Positions 7,826-16,591 of a stretch of DNA of 36,090 nt are shown here, one piece after another. The notes beneath the pieces were generated by a model that saw only the letters and a program-made list of their open reading frames with translations, was not told the origin of the DNA and did no database searches. Location of the stretch: the NCBI GenBank assembly GCA_023443985.1, contig JAEZSJ010000246.1, positions 1 to 36,090 of the forward strand, written 5' to 3'. The first letter of the stretch is position 1; each line of letters opens with the position of its first letter. Source of the stretch: Verrucomicrobiota bacterium (GTDB lineage: Bacteria > Verrucomicrobiota > Verrucomicrobiia > Opitutales > Opitutaceae). Position numbers and translations under genes: made by a program.

Positions 7826-8803
7826 GTGAACACCAACACCCCTCCCTCAAACTCCCCACAGCATCCCCAGAAGCCCGCCACACCGGCGCCCAGCGGTGCC
7901 GAGCGCCGCGCCAGTTCCAGCCTCGGTTCCGCCCCCGCTTCCGGTTCCTCCTCCCCCTCGTTCCTCGCCCAGGTCCCCGCCATTCTCATCACCGCCGGCG
8001 TCACGATCGGCGTGCTCGTCTGGCTGGGCAACCGCGTGATCGACAACATGACCCGGCAGAACGAGCGCCAGCTCGCCGAGCTCCGCGCCACCACCGAGCA
8101 GCGGATCAAGGAGTCGAACGACGCCCTCAAATCCCAGATGGAGGCGACCTACAGCCTGCTCAAGGACTCGGTCGAGAACCGCAAGGGCGGCCTCTTCATG
8201 ACCGACGACGAGCTCGCTACGCTCAACGAGGAGAAGGTCTCCGTGCTCGCCAAGGCCCTCGCCGAGCAGATCCAGCCCTACGGCATGCCGATCCCGCGCA
8301 ACCCGCAGGAGGCCGAGGAACAGCGCAACCAGCAGGTCGACGAGGTCGCCGGCCGCATGGCGGGCAAGATCCAGCCGATCCTCGAGCAGATGTCCAAGGA
8401 GACGTCGCTCACCAAGGACACCGTCGCCAACTACAGCCAACGCATCTCCGACCAGATCGCCGTGGTCCTCACCTCCGAGCTCGCGCAGAAACAGAAGCTC
8501 AACAACAACCTGCTCGAGTCGAACTCCATCGCCCAGGAGTCGATGCGCATCTCCCAGCAGATCACCGCGCTCTACCTCTCGCAGATGAAGAACGAGTCGC
8601 TGCTCGGCCGCATCCTGATGCTCCCCGCTCACGTCGTGCAGGACGTGGGCAAGGGCTCGATCGTGAACAGCAACGAACGCGAGAAGGTCGAGGCCCGCAT
8701 CGCCGAGGACATGAAACGCCTCCAGCAGCGCCTCGACAACGTGAAGGCCAGCATGCCCACCCCCGAGACGCCCACCGCGGCCGCCCCCGCCGGCGGCAGC
8801 TGA
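7826..8803 (+). CDS. single-TM coiled-coil membrane protein of unknown function
   Basis: About 325 aa. The N-terminus is a Pro/Ser/Ala-rich cytoplasmic stretch of about 45 residues, followed by one hydrophobic helix (FLAQVPAILITAGVTIGVLV) and then a long charged, heptad-rich region (RQNERQLAELRATTEQRIKE onward), with a Pro/Ala-rich tail. The likely start is the GTG at 7826, which yields MNTNTPPSN; another in-frame GTG at 7799 would add nine residues, and neither has a clear ribosome site. A strong terminator follows the stop. The architecture suggests a membrane-anchored structural or tethering protein; no catalytic motif is seen and I do not assign a function. Confidence 0.75.
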   Translation: MNTNTPPSNSPQHPQKPATPAPSGAERRASSSLGSAPASGSSSPSFLAQVPAILITAGVTIGVLVWLGNRVIDNMTRQNERQLAELRATTEQRIKESNDALKSQMEATYSLLKDSVENRKGGLFMTDDELATLNEEKVSVLAKALAEQIQPYGMPIPRNPQEAEEQRNQQVDEVAGRMAGKIQPILEQMSKETSLTKDTVANYSQRISDQIAVVLTSELAQKQKLNNNLLESNSIAQESMRISQQITALYLSQMKNESLLGRILMLPAHVVQDVGKGSIVNSNEREKVEARIAEDMKRLQQRLDNVKASMPTPETPTAAAPAGGS

Positions 8804-8830
8804 GCCGGCGCCACCGCCCGCATCTTCCCG

Positions 8831-8858
8831 AGCCCGCGGCCCCGGCCGCGGGCTTTTT
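8831..8858 (+). terminator. rho-independent terminator
   Basis: A perfect 10-bp GC stem (8831-8840 with 8845-8854), a CCCG loop and a T-run, 27 bases after the stop of the coiled-coil membrane gene. It is a textbook intrinsic terminator. Confidence 0.9.
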
Positions 8859-8964
8859 CGTCATCCCGTTCCGCCCGACGGGCCCGCTCCCACCCTCCGG
8901 TCGCCCGCCCCCGCCGTGGGCGGCCCGCGGCGGAAGCGCCCCGCGTCACCGTGGTTCGGATGCG

Positions 8965-10185
8965 CTACGCCACCACCCGCCGCCGCCGGTTCTCGAGGCC
9001 GAACAGCTCCTTGAGCACGCCCCAGGCGCGCCGCAGCCCCACGTCCGTGATCGTGTCGATCCCGCAAGCACGCGCCAAGGCGTCCTCGTGGCCGCAATAA
9101 CGCGGCGGCAGCAGGACGATCGTGCGCTCCTCCTCCCCCACGGTCGCCTCGATCGTGGGATAGAAGCAGCCACGACCGACCGCGAGCGGATGCGCGGGCA
9201 GTTCGACCTGCTTCTCCGGCAGAACCAGCCACGGACGATAGCGGAACCGCAGCTGGCCCTCCGCGGTGCGGGCCAGCCGGCCATAGGTGCGCACCGGCGT
9301 ATCCTTGATCCCGTTGCCCGCGAAGACCGCGTTCTCCCGCGGATCGGGCTCGAACCGCCGGCGCCGCAGGGTGAAGAAATCCCAGCAGAACATCGAGCCG
9401 TACACCGTCAGCCGGAAGGCCCAGCCCGCCAGGAAATACGAGACGACGATCACGACCAGCGAGCAGAGGATGCCGGCCCACGGCGGCATGAAATGGGTGA
9501 CGCCCAAGAGGCCGAGCACGCTCATCCGCAGCGATTTCAGCGCGGCGTCCACCGCCCCCCACGGGCTGAGCAGGATCAGCACGTTGATCGCGTGCGCCGT
9601 GAACCAGACCAGCAGGAACACCGCGACGGCGAAGGGCGCGAGCAGGATGTTGAGCACGGTGGCGCCGTCGATGAACCCGAGTTGGATCATCGCGAGCCCG
9701 CTGGTCCCGAGCGCCGAGCCGGGCGCCCCGCCGCCGCTCGCCAGCACGCTGGTGAGCGTATCCAGAGTAAACGGAATCACCGCCCCGGCGGCGACCACAC
9801 CGCTGAGCTTGTTCTCCAACGTCTCCGCCACGTCCAGCGGCTTCTTCCACCCGGGCGGCAGCGTCGCACCGGCGGCGTCCTTCAGCGCCACCGCGCCCAC
9901 GATCAGCAGGCCGGTGATCCAATACTGCGGCCCCGCGTACCAGGGGAGCGAGGCCTTCTCCTCCGGGGTGTCCGCCTTCGCCCACCGGTATGCGCCGAGC
10001 GCGCTCACCCCGAGCATCGGAGAAATTGCGATACCTGTGATCTGCGTGAGCGTGGACGCGAGCTGCGTCCCGAGGACCGGCGCCTCTTTCGCCTTCGGCG
10101 CCGCCGGTCTCGTCGCGGCCAGCAACGGTCCGGCGATCAGCGCACAGATCAGGGCCAGGCAGGTCCAGCGGGTAGTGGGTTTCAT
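8965..10185 (-). CDS. polytopic membrane protein of unknown function
   Basis: 406 aa with a signal peptide (MKPTTRWTCLALICALIAGP, cut near ALA at about 24) and several hydrophobic segments: about 45-68, 88-101, 128-150, 173-212 and 237-258. A hydrophilic, basic C-terminal half (TLRRRRFEPDPREN onward) ends in RRRRVVA. Pro/Gly in several helices and a clustered double-length hydrophobic stretch (NILLAPFAVAVFLLVWFTAH) suggest a multi-pass protein with a soluble C-terminal domain of about 140 residues. It is divergent from the diphosphatase gene across about 128 bases and converges on the terminator at 8831. I do not recognise the family. Confidence 0.75.
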   Translation of the reverse strand: MKPTTRWTCLALICALIAGPLLAATRPAAPKAKEAPVLGTQLASTLTQITGIAISPMLGVSALGAYRWAKADTPEEKASLPWYAGPQYWITGLLIVGAVALKDAAGATLPPGWKKPLDVAETLENKLSGVVAAGAVIPFTLDTLTSVLASGGGAPGSALGTSGLAMIQLGFIDGATVLNILLAPFAVAVFLLVWFTAHAINVLILLSPWGAVDAALKSLRMSVLGLLGVTHFMPPWAGILCSLVVIVVSYFLAGWAFRLTVYGSMFCWDFFTLRRRRFEPDPRENAVFAGNGIKDTPVRTYGRLARTAEGQLRFRYRPWLVLPEKQVELPAHPLAVGRGCFYPTIEATVGEEERTIVLLPPRYCGHEDALARACGIDTITDVGLRRAWGVLKELFGLENRRRRVVA

Positions 10186-10314
10186 CAGCCCCTTCTATAA
10201 GCAGAACGCTATCCCGTGCCAAACCAGCATTGCACCTCCGGTTGTTTTCTCCGGCGCCCCCCGAATCCGCTTCCCCCGCCGTCCCCGCCCCCCCACACTC
10301 CGCCCGCTCTATTC

Positions 10315-12003
10315 ATGGCCGCACCTACCTACGTCATCGGTCACCGCAATCCCGACTCCGACGCGATCTGCTCCGCCATCGCCTACGCCGACTATAAGAA
10401 CCGGCGGGGCGACGCCTCCTGCATCCCGGCGCGCTGCGGCAACTCCAACGCCCGTATCGACACGATCCTCAGCCGCTTCGCACGCCCCCTGCCCGTCTAT
10501 CTGAGCGATGTCACGCCGCGCGTGCGCGACATCATGACCACCAACATCGTGAAGGTCGGCCCGCAGGCCACCTGCGCCGAAGCGCTCGAGCTCATCGACC
10601 ACCACGACGTGCGCACGCTCCCCGTCGTCGAGAACGACCAGCGCCTGCTCGGCACGCTCTCCATCTTCCAGCTCGGCGGTTTCTTCCTCCCCCACATGAA
10701 GGAGGTCCGGCAGATGCGGCGCGTGCAGGGCACCCTCGCCGCCATCGCCCGCTCCCTGAAGGCCCGCGTGCTCCACCTCCGCGACGCCGACACCGTCGAG
10801 GAGCTCTACGTGCGCATCGGCGCCATGGATATCCGCTCCTTCGGCCGCTACACCCAGAGCGACAACATCCCCTGGGAGCAGACCATCATCATCGTCGGCG
10901 ACCGCTGGGACATCCAACAGAAGTCCATCCAGAACGGCGTCCGCCTCCTCGTCATCTCCGGCGGCCTCCCCATCGACGACGAGGTGGTCAACCTCGCCCG
11001 CGAGAAGGGCGTCTCCCTCCTCGTCAGCCCGCTCGACTCCGCCACCACCTCCTGGGTCATCCGCGCCGCCTCCTCCATCGAGGCGCTCATCGACCGCAAG
11101 ACGGCCACCTTCGATCCCGACACCCGCCTCACCGAGGCGCGGCGCAAGGTCGCCGCGCTCGCCGGCGCCGCCTATCCAGTCGTCGACGACGACCAGCATC
11201 TGCTCGGCATCTTCTCGAAGACCGACCTCATCAAGCCCGTGCAGACCCGGCTCATCCTCGTCGACCACAACGAGCTCACCCAGGCCGTGCCCGGCGCCGC
11301 CGAAGTCGAGATCGCCGAGATCATCGACCACCACCGCCTCGGGGCGCCGGCCACGAACCAGCCGATCCGTTTCATCAACGAACCCGTCGGCTCCACCTGC
11401 ACCATCGTCGCCAACCTCTACCGGCGCGACGGCCTCGAACCCTCGCCCGAGATCGCCGGCCTGCTCATGTCCGGTCTCATCTCCGACACGCTGCACCTCA
11501 ACAGCCCCACGACCACCGAGCAGGACCACGAGACCCTCGACTGGCTCGCCCCCCTCGCCGGCATCAAGAGCGCAGCGCTCGCCGACCTCATCTTCAGCTC
11601 CGGCTCGGTCATCCTCGCCCAACCGCCCGAGAAGGTCATCGCCGCCGACAACAAGATCTATGAGGAATACGGCCTGCGGTTCTCCGTCTCCCAAGTCGAG
11701 GAGCTCGGCTTCGGCAACTTCCGCGCCCATGCCGACGCCCTGGCCGATGCCCTCGACCAGCTCCGCCGCAGCGAGAACCTCTTCTTCTCCTGCCTCTTCG
11801 TGACCGACATCAACACCCAGAACTCCCTCCTCCTGGTCAAGGGGGACCACGAGTTCATCGCGCGCATCTCCTACCCGCACGCCGATCGCGAGGACACCTT
11901 CGACCTGCCCGGGATCGTCAGCCGCAAGAAGCAGCTCATTCCCTACCTCACCAGCGCGTTGCACGGCGCCCGGCACGACGGCTCCCTGCCGGTCAAACTC
12001 TGA
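10315..12003 (+). CDS. manganese-dependent inorganic diphosphatase with CBS and DRTGG domains
   Basis: 562 aa, hydrolysing pyrophosphate to orthophosphate in the cytoplasm. The DHH phosphoesterase core is split, as in regulatory family II pyrophosphatases: motif I GHRNPDSDAICSA near the N-terminus, then a pair of CBS segments with a DRTGG-like domain inserted between them (about 65-300), then LVDHNELTQA (about 316-325) and the DHH motif IIDHHRLG with D338-H339-H340. A DHHA2 domain closes the protein. CBS-containing family II enzymes are controlled by adenine nucleotides, so regulation by energy state is likely. The ATG at 10315 begins MAAPTYVIGHRNPDSD, matching the family; a longer upstream frame is Pro-rich noise. 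The leader is C-rich without a Shine-Dalgarno. Confidence 0.93.
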   Translation: MAAPTYVIGHRNPDSDAICSAIAYADYKNRRGDASCIPARCGNSNARIDTILSRFARPLPVYLSDVTPRVRDIMTTNIVKVGPQATCAEALELIDHHDVRTLPVVENDQRLLGTLSIFQLGGFFLPHMKEVRQMRRVQGTLAAIARSLKARVLHLRDADTVEELYVRIGAMDIRSFGRYTQSDNIPWEQTIIIVGDRWDIQQKSIQNGVRLLVISGGLPIDDEVVNLAREKGVSLLVSPLDSATTSWVIRAASSIEALIDRKTATFDPDTRLTEARRKVAALAGAAYPVVDDDQHLLGIFSKTDLIKPVQTRLILVDHNELTQAVPGAAEVEIAEIIDHHRLGAPATNQPIRFINEPVGSTCTIVANLYRRDGLEPSPEIAGLLMSGLISDTLHLNSPTTTEQDHETLDWLAPLAGIKSAALADLIFSSGSVILAQPPEKVIAADNKIYEEYGLRFSVSQVEELGFGNFRAHADALADALDQLRRSENLFFSCLFVTDINTQNSLLLVKGDHEFIARISYPHADREDTFDLPGIVSRKKQLIPYLTSALHGARHDGSLPVKL

Positions 12004-12181
12004 CGCGCCGCCGCGGGGCCGCTCCCGTAGGCGACGCCGCGCCCGTCTCCGGGCGTGGCCTGCGATCGCCGCCGCCTCCCCGCCACCGTCCGCCATCCCC
12101 CGGCGCCCGCCCGCCAAGGGCGACTGCCGTCCGTCGCCGGTCCTTTGACACCGAAGGATCGTTCCGCACGCTCTCGGCCGC

Positions 12182-12862
12182 ATGCCCTCGACTCCCATCG
12201 TCCGGATTCGCGAGCTCACCCGCATCTTCCGCCAAGGTGAGATCAACGTGACCGCCCTGGACCGCGTCACCCTCGACATCGCCGAAGGCGAGTTCCTCAC
12301 CCTCATGGGCCCGTCCGGCTCCGGCAAATCGACATTGCTCCACATCATCGCCGGCATCGACCGCCCCACCTCCGGTGCCTGCATCGTGCAGGAGCACGAC
12401 ATCGCCACGCTCGACGAGTCGGCCCTCGCGGACTGGCGGAACCAGAATGTCGGCTTCGTCTTCCAGACCTTCAACCTGATCCCCGTCCTCACGGCCTTTG
12501 AGAATGTCGAGCTGCCGCTCCTGCTCACCCGTCTGGGCGGCAAGGAACGCCGCCGGCTCGTGACCGCCGCCCTCGAGATGGTCGGCCTCGGCGACCGCGC
12601 CAAACACCTCCCCCGGCAGCTCTCCGGCGGCCAGGAGCAACGCGTCGCCATCGCGCGCGCCCTCGTCGTCGATCCCAAGCTCGTCGTGGCCGACGAACCC
12701 ACCGGCAACCTCGATTCCCACTCCGCGGCCGATGTGCTCGAAATCCTCCGCGCGCTCAGCCGCGACGCCGGCAAGACCGTCATCATGGTCACGCACGATC
12801 CCAAGGCCGCCGCCTACGGCACCCGCAGCATCCACCTCGAGAAGGGGGAACTCGTCGCCTGA
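12182..12862 (+). CDS. ABC transporter ATP-binding protein, MacB/LolD-like
   Basis: 226-aa nucleotide-binding subunit. The Walker A motif GPSGSGKS is at residues 43-50, the Q-loop Q95 in VFQTFNLIP, the signature LSGGQ at 147-151, Walker B VVADEP at 168-173 with catalytic E172, and the switch H205. The NLIPVLTAFENVELPL and LSGGQEQRVAIARAL stretches place it in the LolD/MacB/FtsE branch, which energises mechanotransmission-type transporters rather than classical importers. It heads a four-gene plus-strand operon with two FtsX-type permeases and an HlyD-like adaptor, so it probably powers export of a small molecule, peptide or lipoprotein. The substrate cannot be read from the sequence. Confidence 0.95.
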   Translation: MPSTPIVRIRELTRIFRQGEINVTALDRVTLDIAEGEFLTLMGPSGSGKSTLLHIIAGIDRPTSGACIVQEHDIATLDESALADWRNQNVGFVFQTFNLIPVLTAFENVELPLLLTRLGGKERRRLVTAALEMVGLGDRAKHLPRQLSGGQEQRVAIARALVVDPKLVVADEPTGNLDSHSAADVLEILRALSRDAGKTVIMVTHDPKAAAYGTRSIHLEKGELVA

Positions 12863-12960
12863 AGTGGAGCAAAGCCGCGCCGGCCCCCCCCCCCGGTCTC
12901 CGCTCCACCCTCCCCGTTCCGCGTCTCCCTCCTTCCGCTCTCCGCCTTCCGGTCTCCCCG
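12863..12960 (+). promoter_or_regulatory. C11 run and pyrimidine-rich leader between ATPase and permease genes
   Basis: 98-base spacer inside the transporter operon. It starts with a short G/A-containing stretch and an 11-C homopolymer (12884-12894), then consists almost entirely of C and T with degenerate GGTCTCC, TTCCG and CTCTCCG words right up to the permease ATG. There is no Shine-Dalgarno and no promoter I can support. Confidence 0.5.
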
Positions 12961-14106
12961 ATGACCATCCCCGGCTTCATCGTCCGCAACGCCTTCCGCA
13001 ACAAGCGCCGCGCCGCGTTGTGCGTCTTCAGCGTCGCCTCCTCCATCTTCCTCCTCGTCGCGCTCCTGGTCGTGCTCAACGAGTTCACCAATCCGCCCGA
13101 GGACGCCGGCACCGAGTTGCGCATCGCCGTGCGCAACAAGGTCTCCCTCGCCGCCCCGCTGCCCGTCCGCCAGCGCGCGCTCATCGAGAAGATCCCGGGC
13201 GTCGCCGCCGTCACCGGCCTCAGCTATTTCGGCGGCAACTACCGCGGCGAGGACACCACCTTCTGGGCCCAGTTCGCGATCGAGCCCGAGCAACTCCTCG
13301 CCGTCTTCGGCGAGGCCCACCTGCCGCCCGGCCAGCTCGAGGCCTGGATCGCCAACCGCACTTCCTGCATCGTCGGCGCCGATACCGCCGCCCGCTACGG
13401 CATGAAGATCGGCGACCGCATTCCCATCGTCGGCAACTACTATCCCGTCGACCTCGACCTCACCATCGTCGGTATCTACGAAGGAACCACCGACGACCGC
13501 AACGTCTTCTTCCACCACAAGTACCTCGACGAGCTCCTCGGCGATCCCGGCACGGTCGGCATGTGGTGGATCAAGGCCCGCGACGCCGACTCCGTCCCGC
13601 GCATCATCGACGCCGTCAACGCCGCCTTCGCCAACACCTCCGCCGAGGTGCTCGCCGAGACCGAGCGCGCGTTCCAGCTCGGGTTCGTGTCGATGTGGGC
13701 CAACATCAAGGTGCTCATCTCCTCCATCAGCTCGGTCGTCGTCTTCGCCCTGCTGCTGGTCACCGCCAGCACCATGAGCATGGCGATCCGCGAGCGTCTG
13801 CGGGAGCTCTCGGTCCTGAAGGCGTTGGGGTTCCGCCGCCATGAGCTCTTCGCCTTCATCCTCGCCGAGAGTTTCGGCCTCGCCACGGCCGGGCTCCTCC
13901 TCGGCGCCGGCGGCGCGTGGCTGCTCCTCGGCTCCGTCGACGCGCCCACGTTGACCGGCGGCCTGTTCCCCACGCTCGAGGTCACCCCGCGCATCCTCGG
14001 CGCGGCCGCCGTGGTCGCCGCCCTCCTCGGCATCGTCTCCAGTCTGGCGCCGTCGCTCTCCATCGCGCGCCTCAGCGTCGCCGAAGGATTGAAGACCCTG
14101 GACTGA
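12961..14106 (+). CDS. ABC transporter permease, FtsX/MacB-like (first)
   Basis: 381-aa inner-membrane protein. One N-terminal helix (about 20-42, VFSVASSIFLLVALLVVLNEF) is followed by a periplasmic MacB-PCD-like domain of roughly 220 residues and three C-terminal helices of an FtsX domain, including the SMAIRERLRELSVLKALGFRRHELF coupling segment seen in this family and the terminal SIARLSVAEGLKTLD. It is expected to pair with the next gene product as a heterodimer on the upstream ATPase. The start ATG lies directly after the C/T-rich leader. The family call is firm; the transported substrate is unknown. Confidence 0.93.
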   Translation: MTIPGFIVRNAFRNKRRAALCVFSVASSIFLLVALLVVLNEFTNPPEDAGTELRIAVRNKVSLAAPLPVRQRALIEKIPGVAAVTGLSYFGGNYRGEDTTFWAQFAIEPEQLLAVFGEAHLPPGQLEAWIANRTSCIVGADTAARYGMKIGDRIPIVGNYYPVDLDLTIVGIYEGTTDDRNVFFHHKYLDELLGDPGTVGMWWIKARDADSVPRIIDAVNAAFANTSAEVLAETERAFQLGFVSMWANIKVLISSISSVVVFALLLVTASTMSMAIRERLRELSVLKALGFRRHELFAFILAESFGLATAGLLLGAGGAWLLLGSVDAPTLTGGLFPTLEVTPRILGAAAVVAALLGIVSSLAPSLSIARLSVAEGLKTLD

Positions 14107-14152
14107 CCGCCGCCCTCGCCCCGTCGCACGCCACATTCGCCCACTGCTCCCC

Positions 14153-15316
14153 GTGCTCCACCTCCTCCAATACCACGTCCGCTCGATCTTCGTCCGCTGG
14201 CGCGCCACCGCCGCGACGATCCTCGGCCTCGCGCTGGTCGTCGCCGTCTTCGTCGTGCTGCAGGCGCTGGCCGCCGGCATCGAGAGCGCCAGCGCGAACA
14301 CCGGCGACCCGCGTAATTTCCTCGTCGTCCGGCAGGGCGCGCTCGCGGAGACCACCAGCGTCGTCACGCGCGAGCAATACAACATTATCCGGTTCCAGGA
14401 CTGCGTCGCCCGCGACGCCGCCGGTCAGCCCCTCGCCACGGCCGATGTCCACGTCATCCTCAACCTCCCCCGCCGCGACGGCACCGGCAGCGCCAACGCC
14501 CTCCTGCGCGGGGTCTCGCCGCAGGCGCTCGCGCTGCGGCCCCAGGTGAGCCTCGTCGAGGGCCGCTGGTTCCAGCCGGGACGGCGCGAGGTCGTCGTCA
14601 GCCGCCGGCTCGCCGCCCGTTTCGCCAACATGCACCTCGGCGGCCGGTTCAAATCGGGCGGCGTCGAGATGACCGTGGTCGGCCACCTCGACGGCCAGCG
14701 CACCGCGTTCGACTCCGAAATCTGGATCGACGCCGACGAGGCGCGCAGCGCGTTCGACCGGCCCGATTTCTCCAGCGTGCTCGTGCGCGCCGCCTCGCCC
14801 GAGGCCGCCGCGGTCCTGAAACCGCTGCTCGAGGGCGAGCGCCGTCTCAAGATGAAGGTTGTCCGTGAGACCGAATACTACCGCGAGCAGACCCGCGCCG
14901 CCCTTCTGCCGCGCCTGCTCGGCAACGGACTTGCGTTGATCATGTCGATCGGCGCCATGTTCGCCGCGATGAATACGCTGTACGCGAGCGTCGCCTCTCG
15001 CACCCGCGAGATCGGCACCCTCCGTGTCCTCGGCTACCGGCGCCGCAGCATCCTCCTCGGCTTCCTGCTGGAAGGCGCCCTGCTGGCGGCTGTCGGCGGC
15101 GTGCTCGGCTGCCTCCTGGCCCTGCCGATGCACGGCTACAGCGCCGGCACCCTCGGCTGGGAGTCGTTCACCGAGATGGTGTTCGACTTCCGGATCACCC
15201 CCGCCCTCGCGGTGCGGGGCGTCGCCTTCGCGGTCCTCATCGGCCTGTTCGGAAGCCTCCTCCCCGCGGTCCGCGCCGCCCGTCTGCCGGTGATCGCGTC
15301 GCTGAAATCCGTCTGA
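14153..15316 (+). CDS. ABC transporter permease, FtsX/MacB-like (second)
   Basis: 387 aa, starting at a GTG, with the same plan as the previous gene: an N-terminal helix (ATAATILGLALVVAVFVVLQAL), a periplasmic domain containing the GVSPQALALRPQVSLVEGRW segment typical of MacB-PCD domains, and three C-terminal helices with the ASRTREIGTLRVLGYRRRSI coupling segment and the terminal RLPVIASLKSV. The spacing of 46 bases from the first permease supports cotranscription. Two non-identical permeases next to one ATPase gene indicate a heterodimeric membrane unit. The substrate is not inferable. Confidence 0.93.
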   Translation: MLHLLQYHVRSIFVRWRATAATILGLALVVAVFVVLQALAAGIESASANTGDPRNFLVVRQGALAETTSVVTREQYNIIRFQDCVARDAAGQPLATADVHVILNLPRRDGTGSANALLRGVSPQALALRPQVSLVEGRWFQPGRREVVVSRRLAARFANMHLGGRFKSGGVEMTVVGHLDGQRTAFDSEIWIDADEARSAFDRPDFSSVLVRAASPEAAAVLKPLLEGERRLKMKVVRETEYYREQTRAALLPRLLGNGLALIMSIGAMFAAMNTLYASVASRTREIGTLRVLGYRRRSILLGFLLEGALLAAVGGVLGCLLALPMHGYSAGTLGWESFTEMVFDFRITPALAVRGVAFAVLIGLFGSLLPAVRAARLPVIASLKSV

Positions 15317-15351
15317 ACACCGACGCCGGCGCCCTGCCCAACCCGTACCCT

Positions 15352-16365
15352 GTGAAAACATCCAACCTGTCCCAGTTGCGCATCGATCCGGCCCAGAAAC
15401 GCCGGCCCCGCGGCGCGGTGAAGACGATCTTCATCGTGGTCGCTCTCGCCCTCGCCGCCGCCGGCTACTTCGCCTATCCCCGCGCCGGGGCGGACCGCCG
15501 TGTCGTGGGACCGAAGCCCGGCGCCCAGTCCGAGGTCGCGGATGCGACCCGCACCGCGCCCGCCGCCGGTCCCGCGCGCGGCGACTCGACGACTCCCGCC
15601 GGTTCGCCGGTCGCGGACCACTCTGTCCAGTCGCTGCTGACCGTCTCCGGCTACATCATCAACCGCGAACGCATCGAGATCAGCCCGCGTTTCCAAGGCG
15701 TCGTGGCGTGGATCGGGGTGAAGAAGGGCGACCCCGTCGAGAAGGGCCAGATCGTCGTGCGGCTCGAAGACGCCGAGCAGCGCGCCAATGTCGCCGCCGC
15801 CGAGGGCCGGCTCGCCACCGCGCAGGTCGGCGTCGAGCGCGCGGAGCTCGCCTATCGCCGCATCCATGACCTCTATCTGGGGCAGGTCGTCTCCGACGAC
15901 GCCGAGGACGAGGCCCGTCTCGCGGTCGCCGCCGCAAACGCCGCGCGCCGCGAAGCCGAGGGCCAGCTCGCCCTCGCCCGCACCTATCTCGAGTGGACGG
16001 TGATCCGCTCACCCATCTCCGGCGTGGTGCTCGAGAAGCTCGCCGAGCCGGGCGAACTGGTCACGCCCCAGAGCTTCGGCGGTACCCGCGGTCCCAGCAC
16101 GGCGGTGCTGGCCGTCGCCGATCCGCGCGACCTCCAGGTCGAGCTCGACATCAACGAGTCGGACCTCGCGAAAATCGCGCTCGGCGACCGTTGCCGCGTG
16201 ATCCCCGAGGCGTACCCGGACCGCAGCTACGAAGGCGCCGTGGCCGAGATCTCCCCGGAGGCGAACCGCCAGAAGGGCACGCTCCAGATCAAGGTCGGCA
16301 TCCAGTCGCCCGACAAGCATCTCACCCCCGAGCTCACCGCCAAGGTCGAGTTTCCCCGAAAGTAG
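15352..16365 (+). CDS. HlyD/RND-type periplasmic adaptor protein
   Basis: 337-aa membrane-fusion protein, starting at a GTG. A cytoplasmic N-terminus precedes one helix (about 23-42, IFIVVALALAAAGYFAYP), then a Pro/Ala-rich linker, a split biotinyl-lipoyl domain (VSGYIINRERIEISPRFQGVV and SPISGVVLEKLAEPGELV), an alpha-hairpin of moderate length rich in Ala/Glu/Arg (AAAEGRLATAQVGVERAELA), and a beta-barrel (ELDINESDLAKIALGDRCRV). Such adaptors connect MacB-like pumps to an outer-membrane channel; none is encoded nearby, so a TolC-like channel would have to come from elsewhere. It is the last gene of the operon; in many MacAB-type operons the adaptor comes first. Confidence 0.93.
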   Translation: MKTSNLSQLRIDPAQKRRPRGAVKTIFIVVALALAAAGYFAYPRAGADRRVVGPKPGAQSEVADATRTAPAAGPARGDSTTPAGSPVADHSVQSLLTVSGYIINRERIEISPRFQGVVAWIGVKKGDPVEKGQIVVRLEDAEQRANVAAAEGRLATAQVGVERAELAYRRIHDLYLGQVVSDDAEDEARLAVAAANAARREAEGQLALARTYLEWTVIRSPISGVVLEKLAEPGELVTPQSFGGTRGPSTAVLAVADPRDLQVELDINESDLAKIALGDRCRVIPEAYPDRSYEGAVAEISPEANRQKGTLQIKVGIQSPDKHLTPELTAKVEFPRK

Positions 16366-16471
16366 CCCGCCCTGCGTCCGCCCGCCGGACCGCCCGCTTC
16401 CGGCGTTTCCCGCGCCCATTCGGGCGGTCGCACTCCCGGCAACCGCTGCTCCCGTGGCCGTGACCCTCGCA

Positions 16472-16507
16472 GAAGCCGTCGCGCCAGCCGTCGCGCAAGC
16501 CGTCGCC
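16472..16507. repeat. three 12-bp tandem repeats
   Basis: Units at 16472-16483, 16484-16495 and 16496-16507 share the core AGCCGTCGC. It is a short minisatellite-like run downstream of the transporter operon, with no evident role. Confidence 0.6.
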
Positions 16508-16543
16508 GAGCCCGACCCACACACGGCGGTGCGTTCCCGCCCC

Positions 16544-16583
16544 CGCGCGTTTTCTTGATACGGCCGTATCACAAAAACGCGCG
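16544..16583. promoter_or_regulatory. 40-bp palindrome A, likely operator or cassette end
   Basis: Near-perfect inverted repeat (18 of 20 positions pair) centred between 16563 and 16564 on the core TGATACGGCCGTATCA, with AT-rich shoulders and CGCGCG ends. It is identical at 37 of 40 positions to the palindrome at 17395-17434. It lies eight bases beyond the stop of the PaaX-like gene. Its symmetry is that of a dimeric repressor site; no T-run supports a terminator. Confidence 0.7.
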
Positions 16584-16591
16584 GGCAGCAC

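Larger units (their letters stand above)
16366..16591. other. 226-base gap after the transporter operon
   Basis: Contains three 12-base tandem units of the form NNAGCCGTCGCN (16472-16507) and, at its right end, the first of the two palindromes that flank the PaaX-like gene (16544-16583). No convincing gene is seen; the open frames here are repetitive and low in complexity. Confidence 0.5.

Noticed and set aside
10309..12804. Long minus-strand open frame opposite the diphosphatase and ABC ATPase
   Set aside because: Gly/Val/Asp-rich antisense shadow; both plus-strand genes have full family motifs.
16334..16591. 85-codon minus-strand frame with a GLGDGLRDGWRDG repeat
   Set aside because: The repeat is simply the translated 12-bp tandem units, and the frame runs through palindrome A; no start signal.
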